From positions 62,001 through 126,000 of the forward strand of contig JALMLS010000196.1 in assembly GCA_038496445.1 (NCBI GenBank): DNA of 64,000 nt, given 5' to 3'. This stretch comes from Trichosphaerium sp. ATCC 40318. Lineage: Eukaryota > Discosea > Flabellinia > Trichosidae. Made by a program: the position numbers and the translations under genes. The notes below the pieces were generated by a model. It saw only the letters and a list, made by a program, of their open reading frames with translations. It had not been told where the DNA came from and made no database searches. Shown piece by piece: positions 1 to 12,632 of this stretch (within the stretch, counting starts at the first letter, position 1; the number at the start of each line of letters is the position of its first letter).

Positions 1-331
1 TAGCGCTGATAGGCGGGAGGTGAGGTACTTTGATAGGCACGTTAGAATTTTTCTTATCAGGGAATCCAAGCTCGCCATACGAGTTTTTACCCCACGCGTA
101 TACAGCACCATCTAAGCATAACGCAATACTGTGATGATCGCCGCAGGCGACACCAATGACGTTACTGAGTGCAGAGACGCGTTTCGGCTGTGTCACGTGT
201 TCGTTGTGCCCAAGGCCTAGTTGGCCATATTTATTGTCTCCCCAGCAGTACACTGATCCATCCTCAGATACAAACATTGAGTGATTTTCCCCTGCTGCTA
301 CAGGGTATAAATTATCCGCTTGTTCTTGCAT
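1..331 (-). CDS. RCC1-repeat protein (N-terminal part, runs off the window)
   Basis: Reading leftwards from an ATG at 331, the first about 110 residues contain two RCC1-type blades. Each has the pattern 'V-A-A/C-G-(E/D)-H-S' followed by 'G-x-V-Y-x-W-G-x-N-x-Y-G-x-L-G', the signature of the seven-bladed RCC1 beta-propeller. RCC1-family proteins act as Ran exchange factors or as scaffolds in ubiquitin ligases and signalling proteins. Too little is present to say which. The gene is truncated by the window edge, and no intron is visible in this part. The start is chosen because it is the first ATG and lies seven residues ahead of the first repeat. It is divergent from the TTI1 gene, with about 255 bp between start codons. 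Confidence 0.8.
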   Translation of the reverse strand, partial: MQEQADNLYPVAAGENHSMFVSEDGSVYCWGDNKYGQLGLGHNEHVTQPKRVSALSNVIGVACGDHHSIALCLDGAVYAWGKNSYGELGFPDKKNSNVPIKVPHLPPISA

Positions 332-586
332 TTTGACGGTTTAAAGCGACCTGTAAACCACGTGTTAACGAATATTCAACAGATTTATACTGCGTGAGAA
401 TTGACGTACAAAATACAAAGGTACAACGTAGGTGGTACTGATGAGGGTGAAGTAGGGAACAGACAGTCAATGAAAGTTGGCTGAGGTGTTTTTTTTTTTA
501 TCTAAAAGCGGTTAAAGCTTCTGGTAGTTGCGTCGAGTATAATTTTTGTAGGCGAATAGAGCATGTTGTGAAGATACATTTATTTT

Positions 587-3500
587 ATGGAGCTTGCAAC
601 TCAGAATTCAGTTGAGAGGCCTCCTGATGGCCTCTCATACGTAGTGGGATTGTTAAATACAATTATAACGACTATGAACGAAGGCGAGGTACAAAAATTC
701 CAAAAGCGCCTCGCAACACGCGTGAAAATAGACTTTGTACAATTTTTAATGATATAACGTATTTTCAGGACCTGAAAGCCTGTATGCAAACAACACAGCA
801 TATTGGCGCTCTGGAGGACCTTCTAGGTGACCCTGTGGCGGCCCAAACGTTCGCGGTTGTACGATGACATAAAATAAATACTAGCTCGCTCAACAGCTAA
901 ATACCGCGTATAGATGACGTTACCTATCTTGACAGGCACATTGAAATTTGCTGCACAGAAATCATTTGTACAGGTATGTCACTTCTTCTTATCCTCCCTT
1001 ACGTATACGTAGCACCTAGATAGACCAATAGAAGGATGCCTTAGGTGCCTGGTAAAAATATTACCATCAGTGCCGTTAAATGTCAATCTTGTAAGCTTCG
1101 TTTTGAATGCCTTAGCAGGAATCAGATCTGTTTTAGACGACATCATGACTCCGAAGTCTCAGGGTACAGTTTTATATTTGTAATCGATCCAGCGCCTTAT
1201 ACTTAGTATAGACTCAGTGCCAATGTCACGAGATATTGAGCTACTTCTCATGCAAGTGCTTAAAAGCCTATTTGTTCGGATTGGGGAGTGTAAAGGAATG
1301 CTACCTGCTGGAATGTTTAATCGCTTGGCGACACAGATAGGGTATGCGTTAATAGATGGCGCTTGATCATAACTTACTGTGTTTTAGATATACAATCCAT
1401 TATGTATTGCAAGTTGTTACTGAGAGCGTTTCAAGAGAAAATAGACTTATTGGATTGCACGCTCTAGAAGGTCTTATAGGCGTTGTAGAATGCGACTTAC
1501 TAGCAACATTCCTACCAGGTATACTGAGTGCATTGTCAAAGGTCGCCAAAGGAGACTATAAATTAGGCCACAAAGGTAAAAACAAACAACACAGCAAGTC
1601 AATATTTACCTAACATGTCCACGTGCTTAGTAATTGGAAAGGCTTATCACTTATTGGCTAAGACAATTGGTAAAGTTTTACCTGATGCCAGCAACCCAAC
1701 GCTTCATAAAAAAGTGACGCTGGATTCTCTTCGTAATATCAACGCGGGTGAGAGTACACAAGGAAAAGCTCCTACAAAGACTGTACCAAAGCGTACACAA
1801 AACACAATAGAGATGACGAATAGAAGCGAAGCATGGTTCACAGAAGCCTCAAAGTACTGTTACTTCATGATACTCTACTGACGTAGTATGTAGGCGTTTG
1901 AGTAGTATTATTCCTGGTTTGTTTGGTATGAATTATGACCCAGAGAGTCAAGAGACACAAGGTATTTGGGCCAGCCCTGTTTATGAACATTGGGAGCTGC
2001 GTTTACACATTTTGCGTGCTGCAAAGGAGATCATTTTGAAGTCGGGTAAAACGCTGCTACCTGTTGTTCCTGCACTTCTGGATGCTATTATTGCTTTGCA
2101 AATGGATCAAATACGTGATGTAGAGGTAAATTAAGTAGGAAGGAAGTATTGCTCACGGACTTTGTTTAGGAAGAAGCATCTAGCGCTCTTAAAGAAGTTA
2201 GCGAACACTTTGCAGCTCAAGAAATGCTTAGTCTTGACAATCTCCTTCTTAAAAATATCACACATGTCCTTAATACAATCCCTAGAGTAATAAGAGAACC
2301 AGGAGATAGAGGTACGCATAGATTAAGCTAGAGTAAAGCTGACACATTAACAGGAAAAATGCAACTTTTACTTATTATTCACGGCTATCTTAGCGTGTTG
2401 AAGCCGCACACTTATGCCTCTATTATGAACTTACTAGTCGATATGATGTTATGCATGTTAGAAGTAGATCCTAACGCTGACCCAGCAGTTATTGCAATAC
2501 AACATCGGCCGAGGATGCTTGAAAGCAATCTGTCACAATTTCCTCTTTTTCAAACACGTGTTTTTCGATTTTTCAGACCTGAAAAACTTCTGTCGATATC
2601 ACAGTCCATTTTCTTCATATTGGGAAAGGGCAAGAATATGTCTATAGCATTAGAACGAATAGTACAATACCACATAAAGGAAAACATTCGAGATAGTGTA
2701 AACGGAGCACTATTGATGTTACCTCATTTGATCAAAGGTATGGCTCATCAACTTGGTTCTTTTGTTTAATGTATTTTTTAGGTAATCTATCAAGCCCTCA
2801 ACGCCTTGATAGTAATGAACTTGATTGGATTATGAGAGAGATTATAAACTTGTTCACACCTGGGAAAGAATATAATAGTGACAGAGAGCATATTTATACT
2901 CTTAGTATCGCTTTAGAGGTATCAACATTTCAAACCCTCCAAGTTGTCTTACAGTTTTTTTAAAGTGCATCGCTGGTATTGCCAAGGCGTTTGGTTCAGA
3001 GTTTAAACCAATGGTCAAAGATTATTTATACCCAACACTTCGTATACTTGGACATCCACATCAATATGCTTCATACGCTGCTTGGAGTTGTCTTGATGTT
3101 ATTTCAAAGAGCTGTGATCATAAAGATGTTTATGCTCTTGTAAATGCAAACCACGATTATTTAATTGATACAATTGTCCATCACTTTAGATACTTGGATC
3201 TATTCCCAGGTACCCTTAACTCAGCGTCTATATTAAGTTCATATCACGTGACCAAACTTTTTTTTTGTAGAAAAACTTCAAGTTTACGATTTTTTAGATA
3301 CCTTGGATGTCTTGTCGGCATTGCTAAGACACTGTGGTCAGAGTATGGTTGGTATTATCAAGGATGTCGCTATATGTACATTAGATGCGTTAGATCAAAA
3401 ATATAAACCACATAGACTAAAGCTGTTGCGAATACTTCTTCACATTCTCAAATTATTATCAACGAAAACTGATAAAAAAGAAGAAGAGAAAAAGGAAACC

Positions 3501-4592
3501 TCACTCTCTGACTTTTTTGATTCTCGTATTCAGCAGCTTCGTAACAGATTAAATGCAAGGAAGCAACTCAGAGATCGTATTGCCAAAGGCCGTAACGCAT
3601 CTAAAGATGAGGAGGAAGATGAAATTCCTGAAGATTTAGCGAACAATGAAGAACAAGATGATGAGATTGATGAAGACGCTCTCGATCTTGATAATCCTGC
3701 ACATGTCATGTCTACGTTAGTGGTTGATATCTTGAGCAAGTTACAACACTTTACAGCAGTAAAAGTACGTTTTATTCATCAAAGTATTTGAAACATGAAA
3801 CTAATCATAGCCTAGTCACTTCCTGAGAAATCAGTTGTTATGGAATGTATTGGAGTAGGTATAACTGCCTTACAAGCTTCTCCACAACTTCTCCAGACGG
3901 CTAATAAGCTATGGGAACCACTATCTAATAGATTCTTGGATACAGATAGCAGGTACACAAAAAAAGAACTCAATTTGTTTCGTGTTCTAACATTGGTCGT
4001 CCTTCTCGCTTAGGATTCTTACAAAAGCTCTTGGAGTGATGAAAGTACTCTCAATGTATTGTAAAGATTTCTTGCAGCGTAGAACATCTGCGTCATTCTG
4101 GCCAATCATGAAGGACAAGATAAAGGAACTCGCTGAAAACTTGGAGGTGACAATTTTTGAATTGAATTTATGCGCTTTAACAAGTTTTGTAGATTGCTTT
4201 TGAGAACAAGGACGTATATATTAGCCATCAAATGCGCAAAACTGTGGCTATACTAGAGTGCCTACACATTATAGTATCAAGTGTTTTCACTACACGTGAT
4301 GAGAAGATTTTAAGAGACATATCGCGTACGGATTACAAACTTACTATTTAATAATTTTTTTACCGTTTGTTGGCGCGCTAATGGGATTTCTGTAGGCACC
4401 TGTACAAATTTTTTAGCGCCTTTTATGCCTCTTAAAGTTCAAAAACTTGCTGTAACGCTTTTTGAGGATATCCAAGCCAAGGATGGGGATTACATATGGC
4501 TTCAAATGGAACAAGATCGTATTCCTTTAAATCAAACAAAACATCGTATACAATCATGTACCATATCGTCCAGTCGCAAAATAAATACTTGA
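587..4592 (+). CDS. TTI1: TELO2-interacting protein 1 (TTI1)-like HEAT-repeat protein, about 15 short exons
   Basis: TTI1 is the large alpha-solenoid subunit of the TEL2-TTI1-TTI2 complex, which helps mature the PIKK kinases (mTOR, ATM, ATR and others). Helical HEAT-like exons can be joined from 587 to 4592. Diagnostic stretches are the 'LPGILSALSKVAKGDYKLGH' block near 1510-1580, the 'YPTLRILGHPHQYASYAAW' block near 3030, the 'NHDYLIDTIVHHFRYLDL' block near 3150, and the following 'VLDALLRHCGQSM' helix. These match the order of the TTI1 core. An acidic, charged loop (about 3480-3700) interrupts the solenoid, as in other TTI1 proteins. Many introns start GTAC. RRP12 was considered because of the general HEAT character, but the block order fits TTI1 better. 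The last exon ends in a short polar tail. Confidence 0.82.
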
Positions 4593-4832
4593 AGTATGCG
4601 AGAAGGGTTATCTGTCACGTGACCTTTGTCTGAGTTTTTGAAAATTCCGCGTATTCGACTGTGGGAAACAGTGGATTTTGCGCGTTATATTTTGTTTGTA
4701 TCTCTGAAGTTGACAGTTTTGTGCGACACAAAAATTTTCTCCACGTGTACTTTCTTTCATTAAATTGGATGCACGTGAGACAAACATCAATTCTTAGTTT
4801 CTCTAATTCTCACAAGGTTAACTATTAGATGG

Positions 4833-5711
4833 ATGGCAATAAATAGGACAACATGCCGTCTACTGCGTCTCCCACTGGAGCTACAGCTCACTATAATTGA
4901 TGTAGACTTTGATGTGTATGAAGTTTGGCCTCTATTGTCAAAGTACTGTGCTATAACAACAAGGTTTGATGATGCCTTGAACAGGCATGGTAAGTGGTTT
5001 ATCCGAATCCATCGTCGCATGAAAGGACAGTTTGTTGCTTTCGTTGACGAAGAACAAAATTGGAAACATGGAGAATTGCATGGTCTCACCACTGAGTTTT
5101 ATCGTTCTGGTCGACTAAAGCAGCAGTGCAATTACGTAAACGGTAAAATCCAAGAGTTCAAGAAGTGGTTTCAAAATGGGCAATTGTTGGAGCGCATCAA
5201 GTATAACAATGTGGGTTATTTACGTGAACACTGCTACTATGTAAACGGCAATCTTCACAGAAAGAAAACCGTTTGGAATAATAATGGTGACGTATTGTTA
5301 AAAATGAACTATGTCAATGGTAAGCGAGAAGGAGAGTATAAGCAATGGTCGGGCGGCAAGAATAGCACCTTGTATAAGCATTGTAGCTATTCAAATGACA
5401 GATTGGACGGAGACTATAAGAAGTTTTATGTCAGTGGTAAAATACTGAAGCAGTGTAGTTATACAAATGGTACACTTGAAGGAGATTACAAAAAGTGGCA
5501 TGAAAATGGCGTTTTGGCTGAACAAGGGTTCTATATAAATGGAAAACTTGAAGGAGAGCAAAAAACTTGGCATCATGATGGTGAGTTGAAATCCCGTGGT
5601 TTTTTCTTTGATGGTAAAGAAACAAACGAACACAAGAATTGGAACTTCATTGTACTTTCAAAAGTGCTCTTGAAGGAAAATGCAGAAGGTGGGACCTTGA
5701 AGGTCATTTAG
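4833..5711 (+). CDS. F-box-like N-terminus plus YwqK/MORN-type repeats, copy 1
   Basis: This is an intronless frame of 292 residues. The first about 65 residues have an F-box-like amphipathic pattern (LPLELQLTII, then WPLLSKYC). After that come about nine tandem repeats of about 22-23 residues with the core 'Y-x-N-G-K-L-E-G-x-Y-K-x-W', typical of the YwqK/MORN_2 beta-hairpin repeat family. In bacteria, YwqK proteins are toxin neutralisers. In protists these repeats are expanded, and an F-box-like head would suggest a substrate adaptor, which is inference. A paralogue lies at 24111-24759. The frame appears to break near 5690: the repeat motif LEGHLEMLWYK continues in another frame, so the encoded C-terminus is probably shortened by mutation. 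Confidence 0.7.
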   Translation: MAINRTTCRLLRLPLELQLTIIDVDFDVYEVWPLLSKYCAITTRFDDALNRHGKWFIRIHRRMKGQFVAFVDEEQNWKHGELHGLTTEFYRSGRLKQQCNYVNGKIQEFKKWFQNGQLLERIKYNNVGYLREHCYYVNGNLHRKKTVWNNNGDVLLKMNYVNGKREGEYKQWSGGKNSTLYKHCSYSNDRLDGDYKKFYVSGKILKQCSYTNGTLEGDYKKWHENGVLAEQGFYINGKLEGEQKTWHHDGELKSRGFFFDGKETNEHKNWNFIVLSKVLLKENAEGGTLKVI

Positions 5712-5960
5712 AGATGCTATGGTATAAAATAAACCTATGCTGAGTGTAACCATTGGTACGATAATAGTAAAATATAGAGCCCTATTATACTGAAAAACTC
5801 GAAGGCATACCATAGAAAAACGACGTCATTGAAGCGAGGGTGAGCAAGAGGAACGAAGATGACGAAGTTGTAAGGAGTTGAACTATACAAACAACGTCAC
5901 GAAGTATAACTTCAAAAGAGGGAAAAAAGAATATGAGGCTAGCTTTGTAATTGTACATAA
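5690..5960 (+). pseudogene. Decayed 3' extension of the YwqK-repeat gene
   Basis: Beyond the stop at 5711, repeat-like pieces continue in shifting frames. LEGHLEMLWYK appears near 5697-5730, HWYDNSKI near 5751-5775, and NYTNNVTKYNF followed by KKEYE near 5880-5935. Each resembles the 22-residue unit upstream, but stops and frame changes separate them. The simplest reading is a longer repeat protein truncated by indels, with the remnant still recognisable. The rest of 5960-6205 holds no coding signal that I can support and contains two CACGTG sites. Confidence 0.6.
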
Positions 5961-6205
5961 AGTAATGTATGAAAAAGCTGTAGATTAAAATAAAAATTCA
6001 AAAAGTCAATCTAGTTTGTTCTTTCTGTGCTATAAAAGTAAACACCATAATCGGTGCTGTCACGAAGATTCACGTGAAGCACTTGTTAGTACAATAACAT
6101 GATACATCAGGATAATGCGAGTTTTTGCTTTTTTTTTTGGTTTCTATTTTACACGTGATTTACTCTTTTTTTTTGGAACTTTCTTCTTTTTTCCATCCTT
6201 CTTTT

Positions 6206-9200
6206 TTATGCCATTTCGAATTCCTCTTCTTCATCAGTTTCCATGTTCAATTGATCAATGGCTTGTTTAATATAATTAGCACTCTTACTATCCAAATCAA
6301 GTGCCATTGTAAAAGAGTTCATAGCTTTATCAAGATTTCTTAATTTTTTGTATATTTTGCCTTCAAGGAAAAATACAGGTGCTTCCTTTGGTGCTATTTG
6401 TTTCAACTCTGTAATGACTGCTTGAGCTTCCTAAACATAAAACATTAGCTAAAACATAACCCAAAAAAGCAAGTAACAAAAGCGTGACAAGGAAGAAAAA
6501 TCACAGAAAAAAAGTGCAAGTAGGATTATTTTCACATATTATCAGGAAAAAAGAAACGTGACAATCTGAGTACTTGAAGAACACTTGAAAAGAAGAAAAG
6601 TTTCATAATGTACCTTTAGATTATCTATCGCAAATAGTGCTTTTGCTTTTTTATACTTAGCTAATGTATTCTTTGGATCTATACGTATAGCTTCATCAAG
6701 CATTGCAAGAGCATCCATTGATTTTCCGCTTGCATTTAAGACCATACCAATGTAACAATAAAGAACAGAACTCTAGAATCCAAAAATGTTAGTTTTTGCT
6801 GTTTTTTTTTTCTTTGGAAGCACAATGCCGCCTACTATTCATACCTTTGGATTTATAACTAGTGCTCTTCTAAAGTGATACAAAGCGTAATCGTATTTTT
6901 CTTGTCTCAAATAAATCAGACCTATACCGTACCTGAAAGGTCAATATTGTTAGTTTTTTCTGGGAACAAAACGTTTTTGAGCAAAGCTTTCTTAGATGCA
7001 ACACCACAAAAACCCAAATAAGTCAATATAAGAGTGTTATATTATTACTGTCTTAATTGATCGTATAAGCATAACCACTCATTTGATATGATTTTGGACA
7101 AGAACAATGTTCAAAGTAAAAAAAAAAAAAAGAACAGAGGTAGTACCATGCGTTGTAATGCCGTGGGTCTATACGTAGAGCTCTACGGAAGCATACCATG
7201 CCTTTATCCCAATTATCACTAGCAATATATTCGTGACCGCATAGTGTGTGACCGTATGGAAAGTGAGGAGCCACTTGTACTGCCTAACCAAAAATTAAAA
7301 TCAAAAAAACTGAGAAGAAAGCTCAAACAAAGACTTACACGTTGAAAGTACTTTAGAGCAGTTTCGTGCTCCTTTTGTAACGAAAAGCAATTTCCCAAAG
7401 CAATCCAACTCTCTGGAGCACGTCTATCGCTTTTCAAAAGTTGCTGTGCCAAGAAAGAAAGCTCAACTTCTTCCCTTCATAAAAAATATGAGAACACAAA
7501 TAACAAAATCGCAGTAGCTCTATCCATCTTCACTTGGCTGCTATAAACCTGTACCTTAAGTGCCATAAAACAGTACTAAATATCGCCATACCCTCGACAC
7601 GCCATGGTTCAGTACGAATAATTCGTTGATAGATAGATTTGGCCTATTGCAAAACGTTACTTGTCAGCTGAATTTTTTTGAAACAAAAGGTTGTTTTTAG
7701 TTACCTCAAAATAGCTCGCACTCTCAAAGTGTGCACGTCCAACTTGATTTAGTATCCACCCAGATTCATATTGACACTTTGGTAACTTTTTAAATGTGCT
7801 TAGAGCCTCTTTACAGCGATAACTAAAGAAAATATTAACAAGCTTACAAAACATCAATATTTTGTAGATATCGAAATAACCAAAGGATAAATTCTTCTTT
7901 TCGTGCTTCGTACTTGCAAAGGTACTTGTACGCTTCTCCAATTATTCGTAGAAGCTTCATCAAAGCGTTGGGGCCTATGAAAAAACAAATATTAGAATTT
8001 TTTTGTACACACAAACAAAAATGATTGTAGTACCTGATGTATTGTCCACAGGCCTAGAAGGCATCGGATTCGATTCACTACGTGAACTCTTCTTTGTAGA
8101 TGCAAATAGAGGTTTGGTGATACCAGGTGCGAATAAATTGCCCTTCAAGAACAGTGTTACAGTGAAAAAAAAGAAAAAAAAAAAAGGAGTTAAGAATAAC
8201 GTTAAAAGTAAGTAGTACACGTGATGTATGGCTAAGTAGTATTTTGGTTCAAGAAGTAAGATAAAAAAGCGGGAAAATGGCATCGATGAGATAGACGTGT
8301 AGAGTAATGAACGTACCTTTCGTATTGGTCGTTTTTTTCGCTGTATTCGAACTTTTTTAGTTTTAGGCGCAGGTGGCGGTAGGGAGGGTGTTGTAAACTC
8401 TTGACGTTGTGGAGATACATCTGAAGGTGTCGTAGAACCATCTGAAACAACTACACCTTTGTTTTAATGCCTTCAAGTTGATGAACAAGCAAAATATAAA
8501 AATAAAAAAAAAGGCTCTGTGCGAAAACACATCTTTGCTGTCCATACGTCCTTGACCAAGAAGTTTAAAGTTCATTTGCTTCTTCACAGGAGGTGTTAAT
8601 AAAGGATCATTAAACGGAGAAGAAGGATAATTATTTGACATGGACATGCGAGATCCATTTTGCTTTGGAGAATCTAAAAAGCTGGTTGGCGTTTGTGGAA
8701 CACCTCTGTGACCATTGCTAACTGGCGTGTCTAACGCCGCATTTGGTGTTCCAACATTATTATTGTCACTCGTATCCATTGCTTCCCTATAAAGAGGATT
8801 AAAAATTAAAACTTTTACATCGGACGCAAACAAATGCGATGCTCCTCTGAACGCTAACATACAAGTCTAGGAGTTGTACTGGTGGTAAAACACTACTTGT
8901 AGATAATGGGAACACTGTTGCAGATGGTATATCCTCACCTATTTGCAACGGTTTGGTTAGGAACAGCTAACAACAAAATTTTGTTTTTTGATTATAGTAC
9001 CTAACTCGCACAGCGCTTGATATGCGCTCCATAGACATGGGTCAAGTTCTAATGCTCTTTTGAGATATTTTATGGCGTTCTTGAGATGACCTTGTCGCCT
9101 ACAATGTGTCAAAGGGACATGACGTGTAATGAACCAATGCTTTACTCACCTACAAATCTTTCCCAACAGGAAAAAGCCGTGAGGTCCTAAGAGGATGTCA

Positions 9201-9598
9201 ATATTATTGAAACCAATAATGACTACGCTCAGTAACGCATATGGACCATGTGGAGAACTGCAAATGTCAGGCGTGGACTTACCTTTTGGTACATTTAACG
9301 TGCTGTCCCCACCAAATAGATCACCGAGGAGTATCATTTTTGCGTCTTTGTACTTTCTGAGCTTCGTTGCCGCCACCGCGCGCAAATACCTGTTATCAGG
9401 CGAAGTAGCGCCTGCGAGCAATTGGAAGCACTCATTGACCCTTCCAGACAATAAATAGCATCGTCCAAGCTCATTTAATGCTGATTCAGATTTTTCTTGT
9501 GCATACAGCCTCTCGCCAAAGAAAATGGCGTTATCAAACAAGTATGAGTCCAGATTTTGCTTGATACAGCTTCGTAGTTTCTGTTGTAAGCTCGACAT
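6206..9598 (-). CDS. CDC27: Anaphase-promoting complex subunit 3 (APC3/CDC27), TPR protein
   Basis: APC3 is a TPR scaffold of the anaphase-promoting complex. It binds the C-terminal IR tail of CDC20/CDH1 co-activators and helps direct ubiquitination of mitotic substrates. The start at 9598 gives an N-terminal TPR block (LRSCIKQNLDSYLFDNAIFF, then ALNELGRCYLLSGR) typical of CDC27. A low-complexity, Ser/Pro/Asn-rich linker with SP/TP sites follows (about 8060-8800), then the C-terminal TPR array. That array includes 'PESWIALGNCFSLQKEHETALKYF', 'DNWDKGMVCFRRALRIDPRHYNAWY', 'SGKSMDALAMLDEAIRIDPKN' and 'LRNLDKAMNSFTMALDLD', shown here as separate exons. It ends in an acidic tail (DEEEEFEMA). At least ten short introns interrupt it, and the order matches the full-length family. 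Confidence 0.9.
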
Positions 9599-10052
9599 TT
9601 GATTTCTCCCGCCAACGACTATTTCAACTTCAGAATTTTAGATAGTGCTTTCAAGAGTAAGTTACGACGAATGAGTGTGTTGTAGAAGTAAATTATTCAA
9701 ATTGATGTCTATTTAAGCCATTGTTTTTTTACACTGCACTGGGATAACATACACGTTTCTCATTACGCCAAACACTTCTTGTAAGAGCGTAACGCTGACA
9801 ATTGCTGTTTGTGTCAATGTTTGGTGATGTTACCTACAAACGCTAGGCACGCTTCTTAGAAAGCACTAAAACTGTATCCATGAAACTTGTACGAAAGCAG
9901 TTTGCGTTTAGAGGTATGATTATCTTAAACTCAGCTTAAACGATCCAATAGCGTCAAATACGTCAAATTAATTGTAATTCAAGCCAGTATTATAGATTTT
10001 GTGCCGTTTACATTCTAAACTGCTCTAGCTCGCCAAAATAAGAACGTAACGC
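9599..10052. other. Intergenic region between divergent APC3 and W-repeat nuclease gene 1
   Basis: About 450 bp separate the start codons of two divergently transcribed genes, so the stretch should hold both promoters. I see no ORF, tRNA-like fold or repeat here. Confidence 0.5.
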
Positions 10053-12201
10053 ATGCGCCAGCTCTATTCTCCCAAAAGAATGTCCCCAGACTGCAGTTAC
10101 AAAGTATTCAAAACCAAAGGTACAGACCTTGACGCAAATCGCAAAAGAACACGTCATTTTGTACATAACATATTGACTTGCACGTGTAGAAAGTTCATGG
10201 ACACAATCGTTGCGCCAAAGTTACGAATCTTTACCAGAGAACAGTGGTACAAGACTAACTACAAGAAAATCGGTTCGTTTGGAGGCACTACCTTGATGGT
10301 GGGGTACACAGCAGAAAATACATTTCATCATCTGTGCATTCTTACTGAGTGTGTTCCAGATACAATAATTCAATCTCCAATGCTTTAAGGTCGATCTATT
10401 ATGAGTATGAGTGGAGACTTGAACACTTTGCGTACGCTAACTATGATCTAAACAACTGATCGCAAAGCGTCATAAACTAACACTTTGATCTCAGCGTGCA
10501 TCCACGTAATTTCTGGGGGAGCATGGTGAACCAACGCTCTATGTTTAATGAGTTTTCAAGGCGCCTTAACATTAAAACTGTACAATACAAAATTTAATGC
10601 TAAAAATCATTTACCTTTTTGTTAAGGTTGATGGGTGGTATGAGCATAATATTGGTCACGTTATAAAATTAGGTGGTGAAGGGCTATTGAGAGATAAGTA
10701 CGTAAAAACCTTTCAACATTTGTAACAGCCATATCTGTTGAAACTTTTGGGCTAAAACATTGGTAGATACAGAGGGTCGTTGAAACGAGCTCTAAAGGCT
10801 ATATTTCCTAGATTCAAATGGCATAACCTTGGGTTTGAGTACGTTTAACACACGCGAAACTTAATAACCCATTAATAACAGGCGTGCTCCTGCTGGTCAT
10901 TGGATTAACACAGAAAATCAACTGAAGCAAATGAACATCATTGCTAAAAATCTACGAGTTTTAACACTGGACGATTGGTACCGTGTCACAACTTTGGATA
11001 TGCTCAAATACAGAGGAAGAGGTGTAATGAATCAAAATGACGAGTCTTTGACAGCAGCTCTAAGGACTCTATATCCTCAGTTTGGATGGCGTTTCAAGTA
11101 AGTTTTTACTAAATTTTGACATAAATGTGACACATTTTATTCATTGAATCACAAGTGTCACCTTTACGCATAATTAATACTGTCCAGGCATAAAATTATC
11201 AATGTCAACAGACTTCCAAAGTCTCATTGGAATAAAGCTGAAAACAGAATCAAGTTTATACAACATATCACAGAGCAGTTCAATATCAGCCACCCTACTA
11301 TGTGGTACGTCACAAATGCTCACCAAGAAAAATATTTAATTCTAAAATTCTTACTACTTGTAGGACACGTATATCAAATAAGGACCTCTTAAACAATGGC
11401 GGTCATGGATTACTTAAAGGAGATAGATTATGGAGGTCCCTTCAGATGCTTTACCCAAACTATTCATGGAAGGCAGCAAACTTAGATTGTATTAGTTTAC
11501 GGCGCTCAAAGCAGAGGTACAACTAATTGTTTAACTTCTTTCTCTTGTTTTGAATTAAATTTCACGGAGACAAAACAAATTGAAAATTTTGTTTGTGTGC
11601 CCAACATTGTCGTGTTAGTCTTGAAATAACAGCTTATTTAGATGGCTGTTAAAGGCTGTTAAGCATATTTTCCCACAATGTAATGTAAGAGAAGAACATG
11701 GTATACAATCACAAGACCTAGAAAGGAGCAGGACTATTTCCGTTGATATTTTCGTTCCTGAGCATAACTTAGCACTTGAATATCAAGGTAAACATTTGAT
11801 TGATCATTCTTTTATTCGTGTATCTAAGCTGTTATTTCGTTTAGGAGAATTACATTACCATACAATGGTATCTTATTCGTTACCAGTTACAGTCTTTGAA
11901 GCACGTGATGATGAAAAGGCGGCATTTTGCGCTTCTGCAGGTAAGTACTTGGACTGTTTTTTTTTTGCTTGCAATAGTTTTTGTTCATTGTTCTCTTAAA
12001 GGCGTGTGCTTGGTCCCTATACCGTACTGGTGGAAGGAGGAAGATTTAGATAGTATCATTGCTACCATATTGTATTATAAACCAGAGTTGGCATATGAAT
12101 TGCCACGTGTTAAGGCTAAGCCTTTACTCGCTGATAGCTTGACTCAAGACATCAATCTCGAAAACAGTGTAATGTCACCACGTGCAGCAATGGCTCTTTA
12201 A
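10053..12201 (+). CDS. W-repeat / PD-(D/E)XK-like nuclease protein, copy 1
   Basis: Joined exons give four repeats of about 65-75 residues followed by a nuclease-like domain. The repeat core is 'L-x-I-x-T-x-D-x-W-Y-x-V', then GG-x-x-LL and 'S-L-x-x-AL-x-x-(I/L)YP-x-(F/Y)-x-W-x-x-x-x-F'. Units are visible near 10200, 10560-10830, 10950-11100 and 11220-11500. The C-terminal domain (about 11640-12110) has VDIFVPEHNLALEYQG, a His after one intron, a charged 'FEARDDEKAAFC' helix, and 'VCLVPIPYWW'. This is the D..ExQ..H..D-x-x-K..C pattern of restriction-endonuclease-fold proteins seen in phages and giant viruses and in RAP-like domains. The function is not known, and DNA or RNA cleavage is inference. 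The start is uncertain. Introns split repeats at equivalent places. Copies 2 and 3 lie at 49340 and 55559. Confidence 0.72.
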
Positions 12202-12632
12202 TAAAAATTAAATGTACTTTAAAAATAAATCGCGTGAAGAAGCTGCCTTGAGAAAGGAAAACTTTGTGATAAAGCAACAAATGATTATGTCGCACAGGTG
12301 AGACTTGTATGAGCTCTTTTTTCATAAGAAAAACTACGTAGAACGCTCGGGAAGTGTTTTTATTCAAATGCTTTAATAGCAGCCTTGAAAGTGCCCATTA
12401 ACTCCCTAGGCAATAAACGCGTCAGTTATAGGTGAACTTGTAGCGTTTTAACTTTGGAACGAATCTCAGTTCGCTGCGCTTTAAAGAACCTGCCCTTTTG
12501 TCTTTCTAGAATGATTGTTTTTGTGTGCAGTAAAATCTGATGCTCATCTCGGCGCACTTAAAAAACTTCCACTTTGTGCACGTGATGGTCAACAAAAACC
12601 AATAGTTTAAACCGCTTAAACAACGCTCAAAC
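12202..12632. other. Intergenic region, no feature seen
   Basis: About 430 bp lie between the nuclease gene stop and the secreted-protein start. One CACGTGA site lies near 12577, about 55 bp ahead of the downstream ATG. I see no convincing coding frame or RNA gene. Confidence 0.4.

Noticed and set aside
601-801. Minus-strand open frame between RCC1 and TTI1
   Set aside because: It covers the first TTI1 exons and intron on the opposite strand.
587-4592. RRP12/NUC173 ribosome-biogenesis protein
   Set aside because: The HEAT character suggested it at first, but the GxLSALxKxxxGDYKxGH block, NHDYLIDT...HFRYLDL and the order of helices fit TTI1 better.
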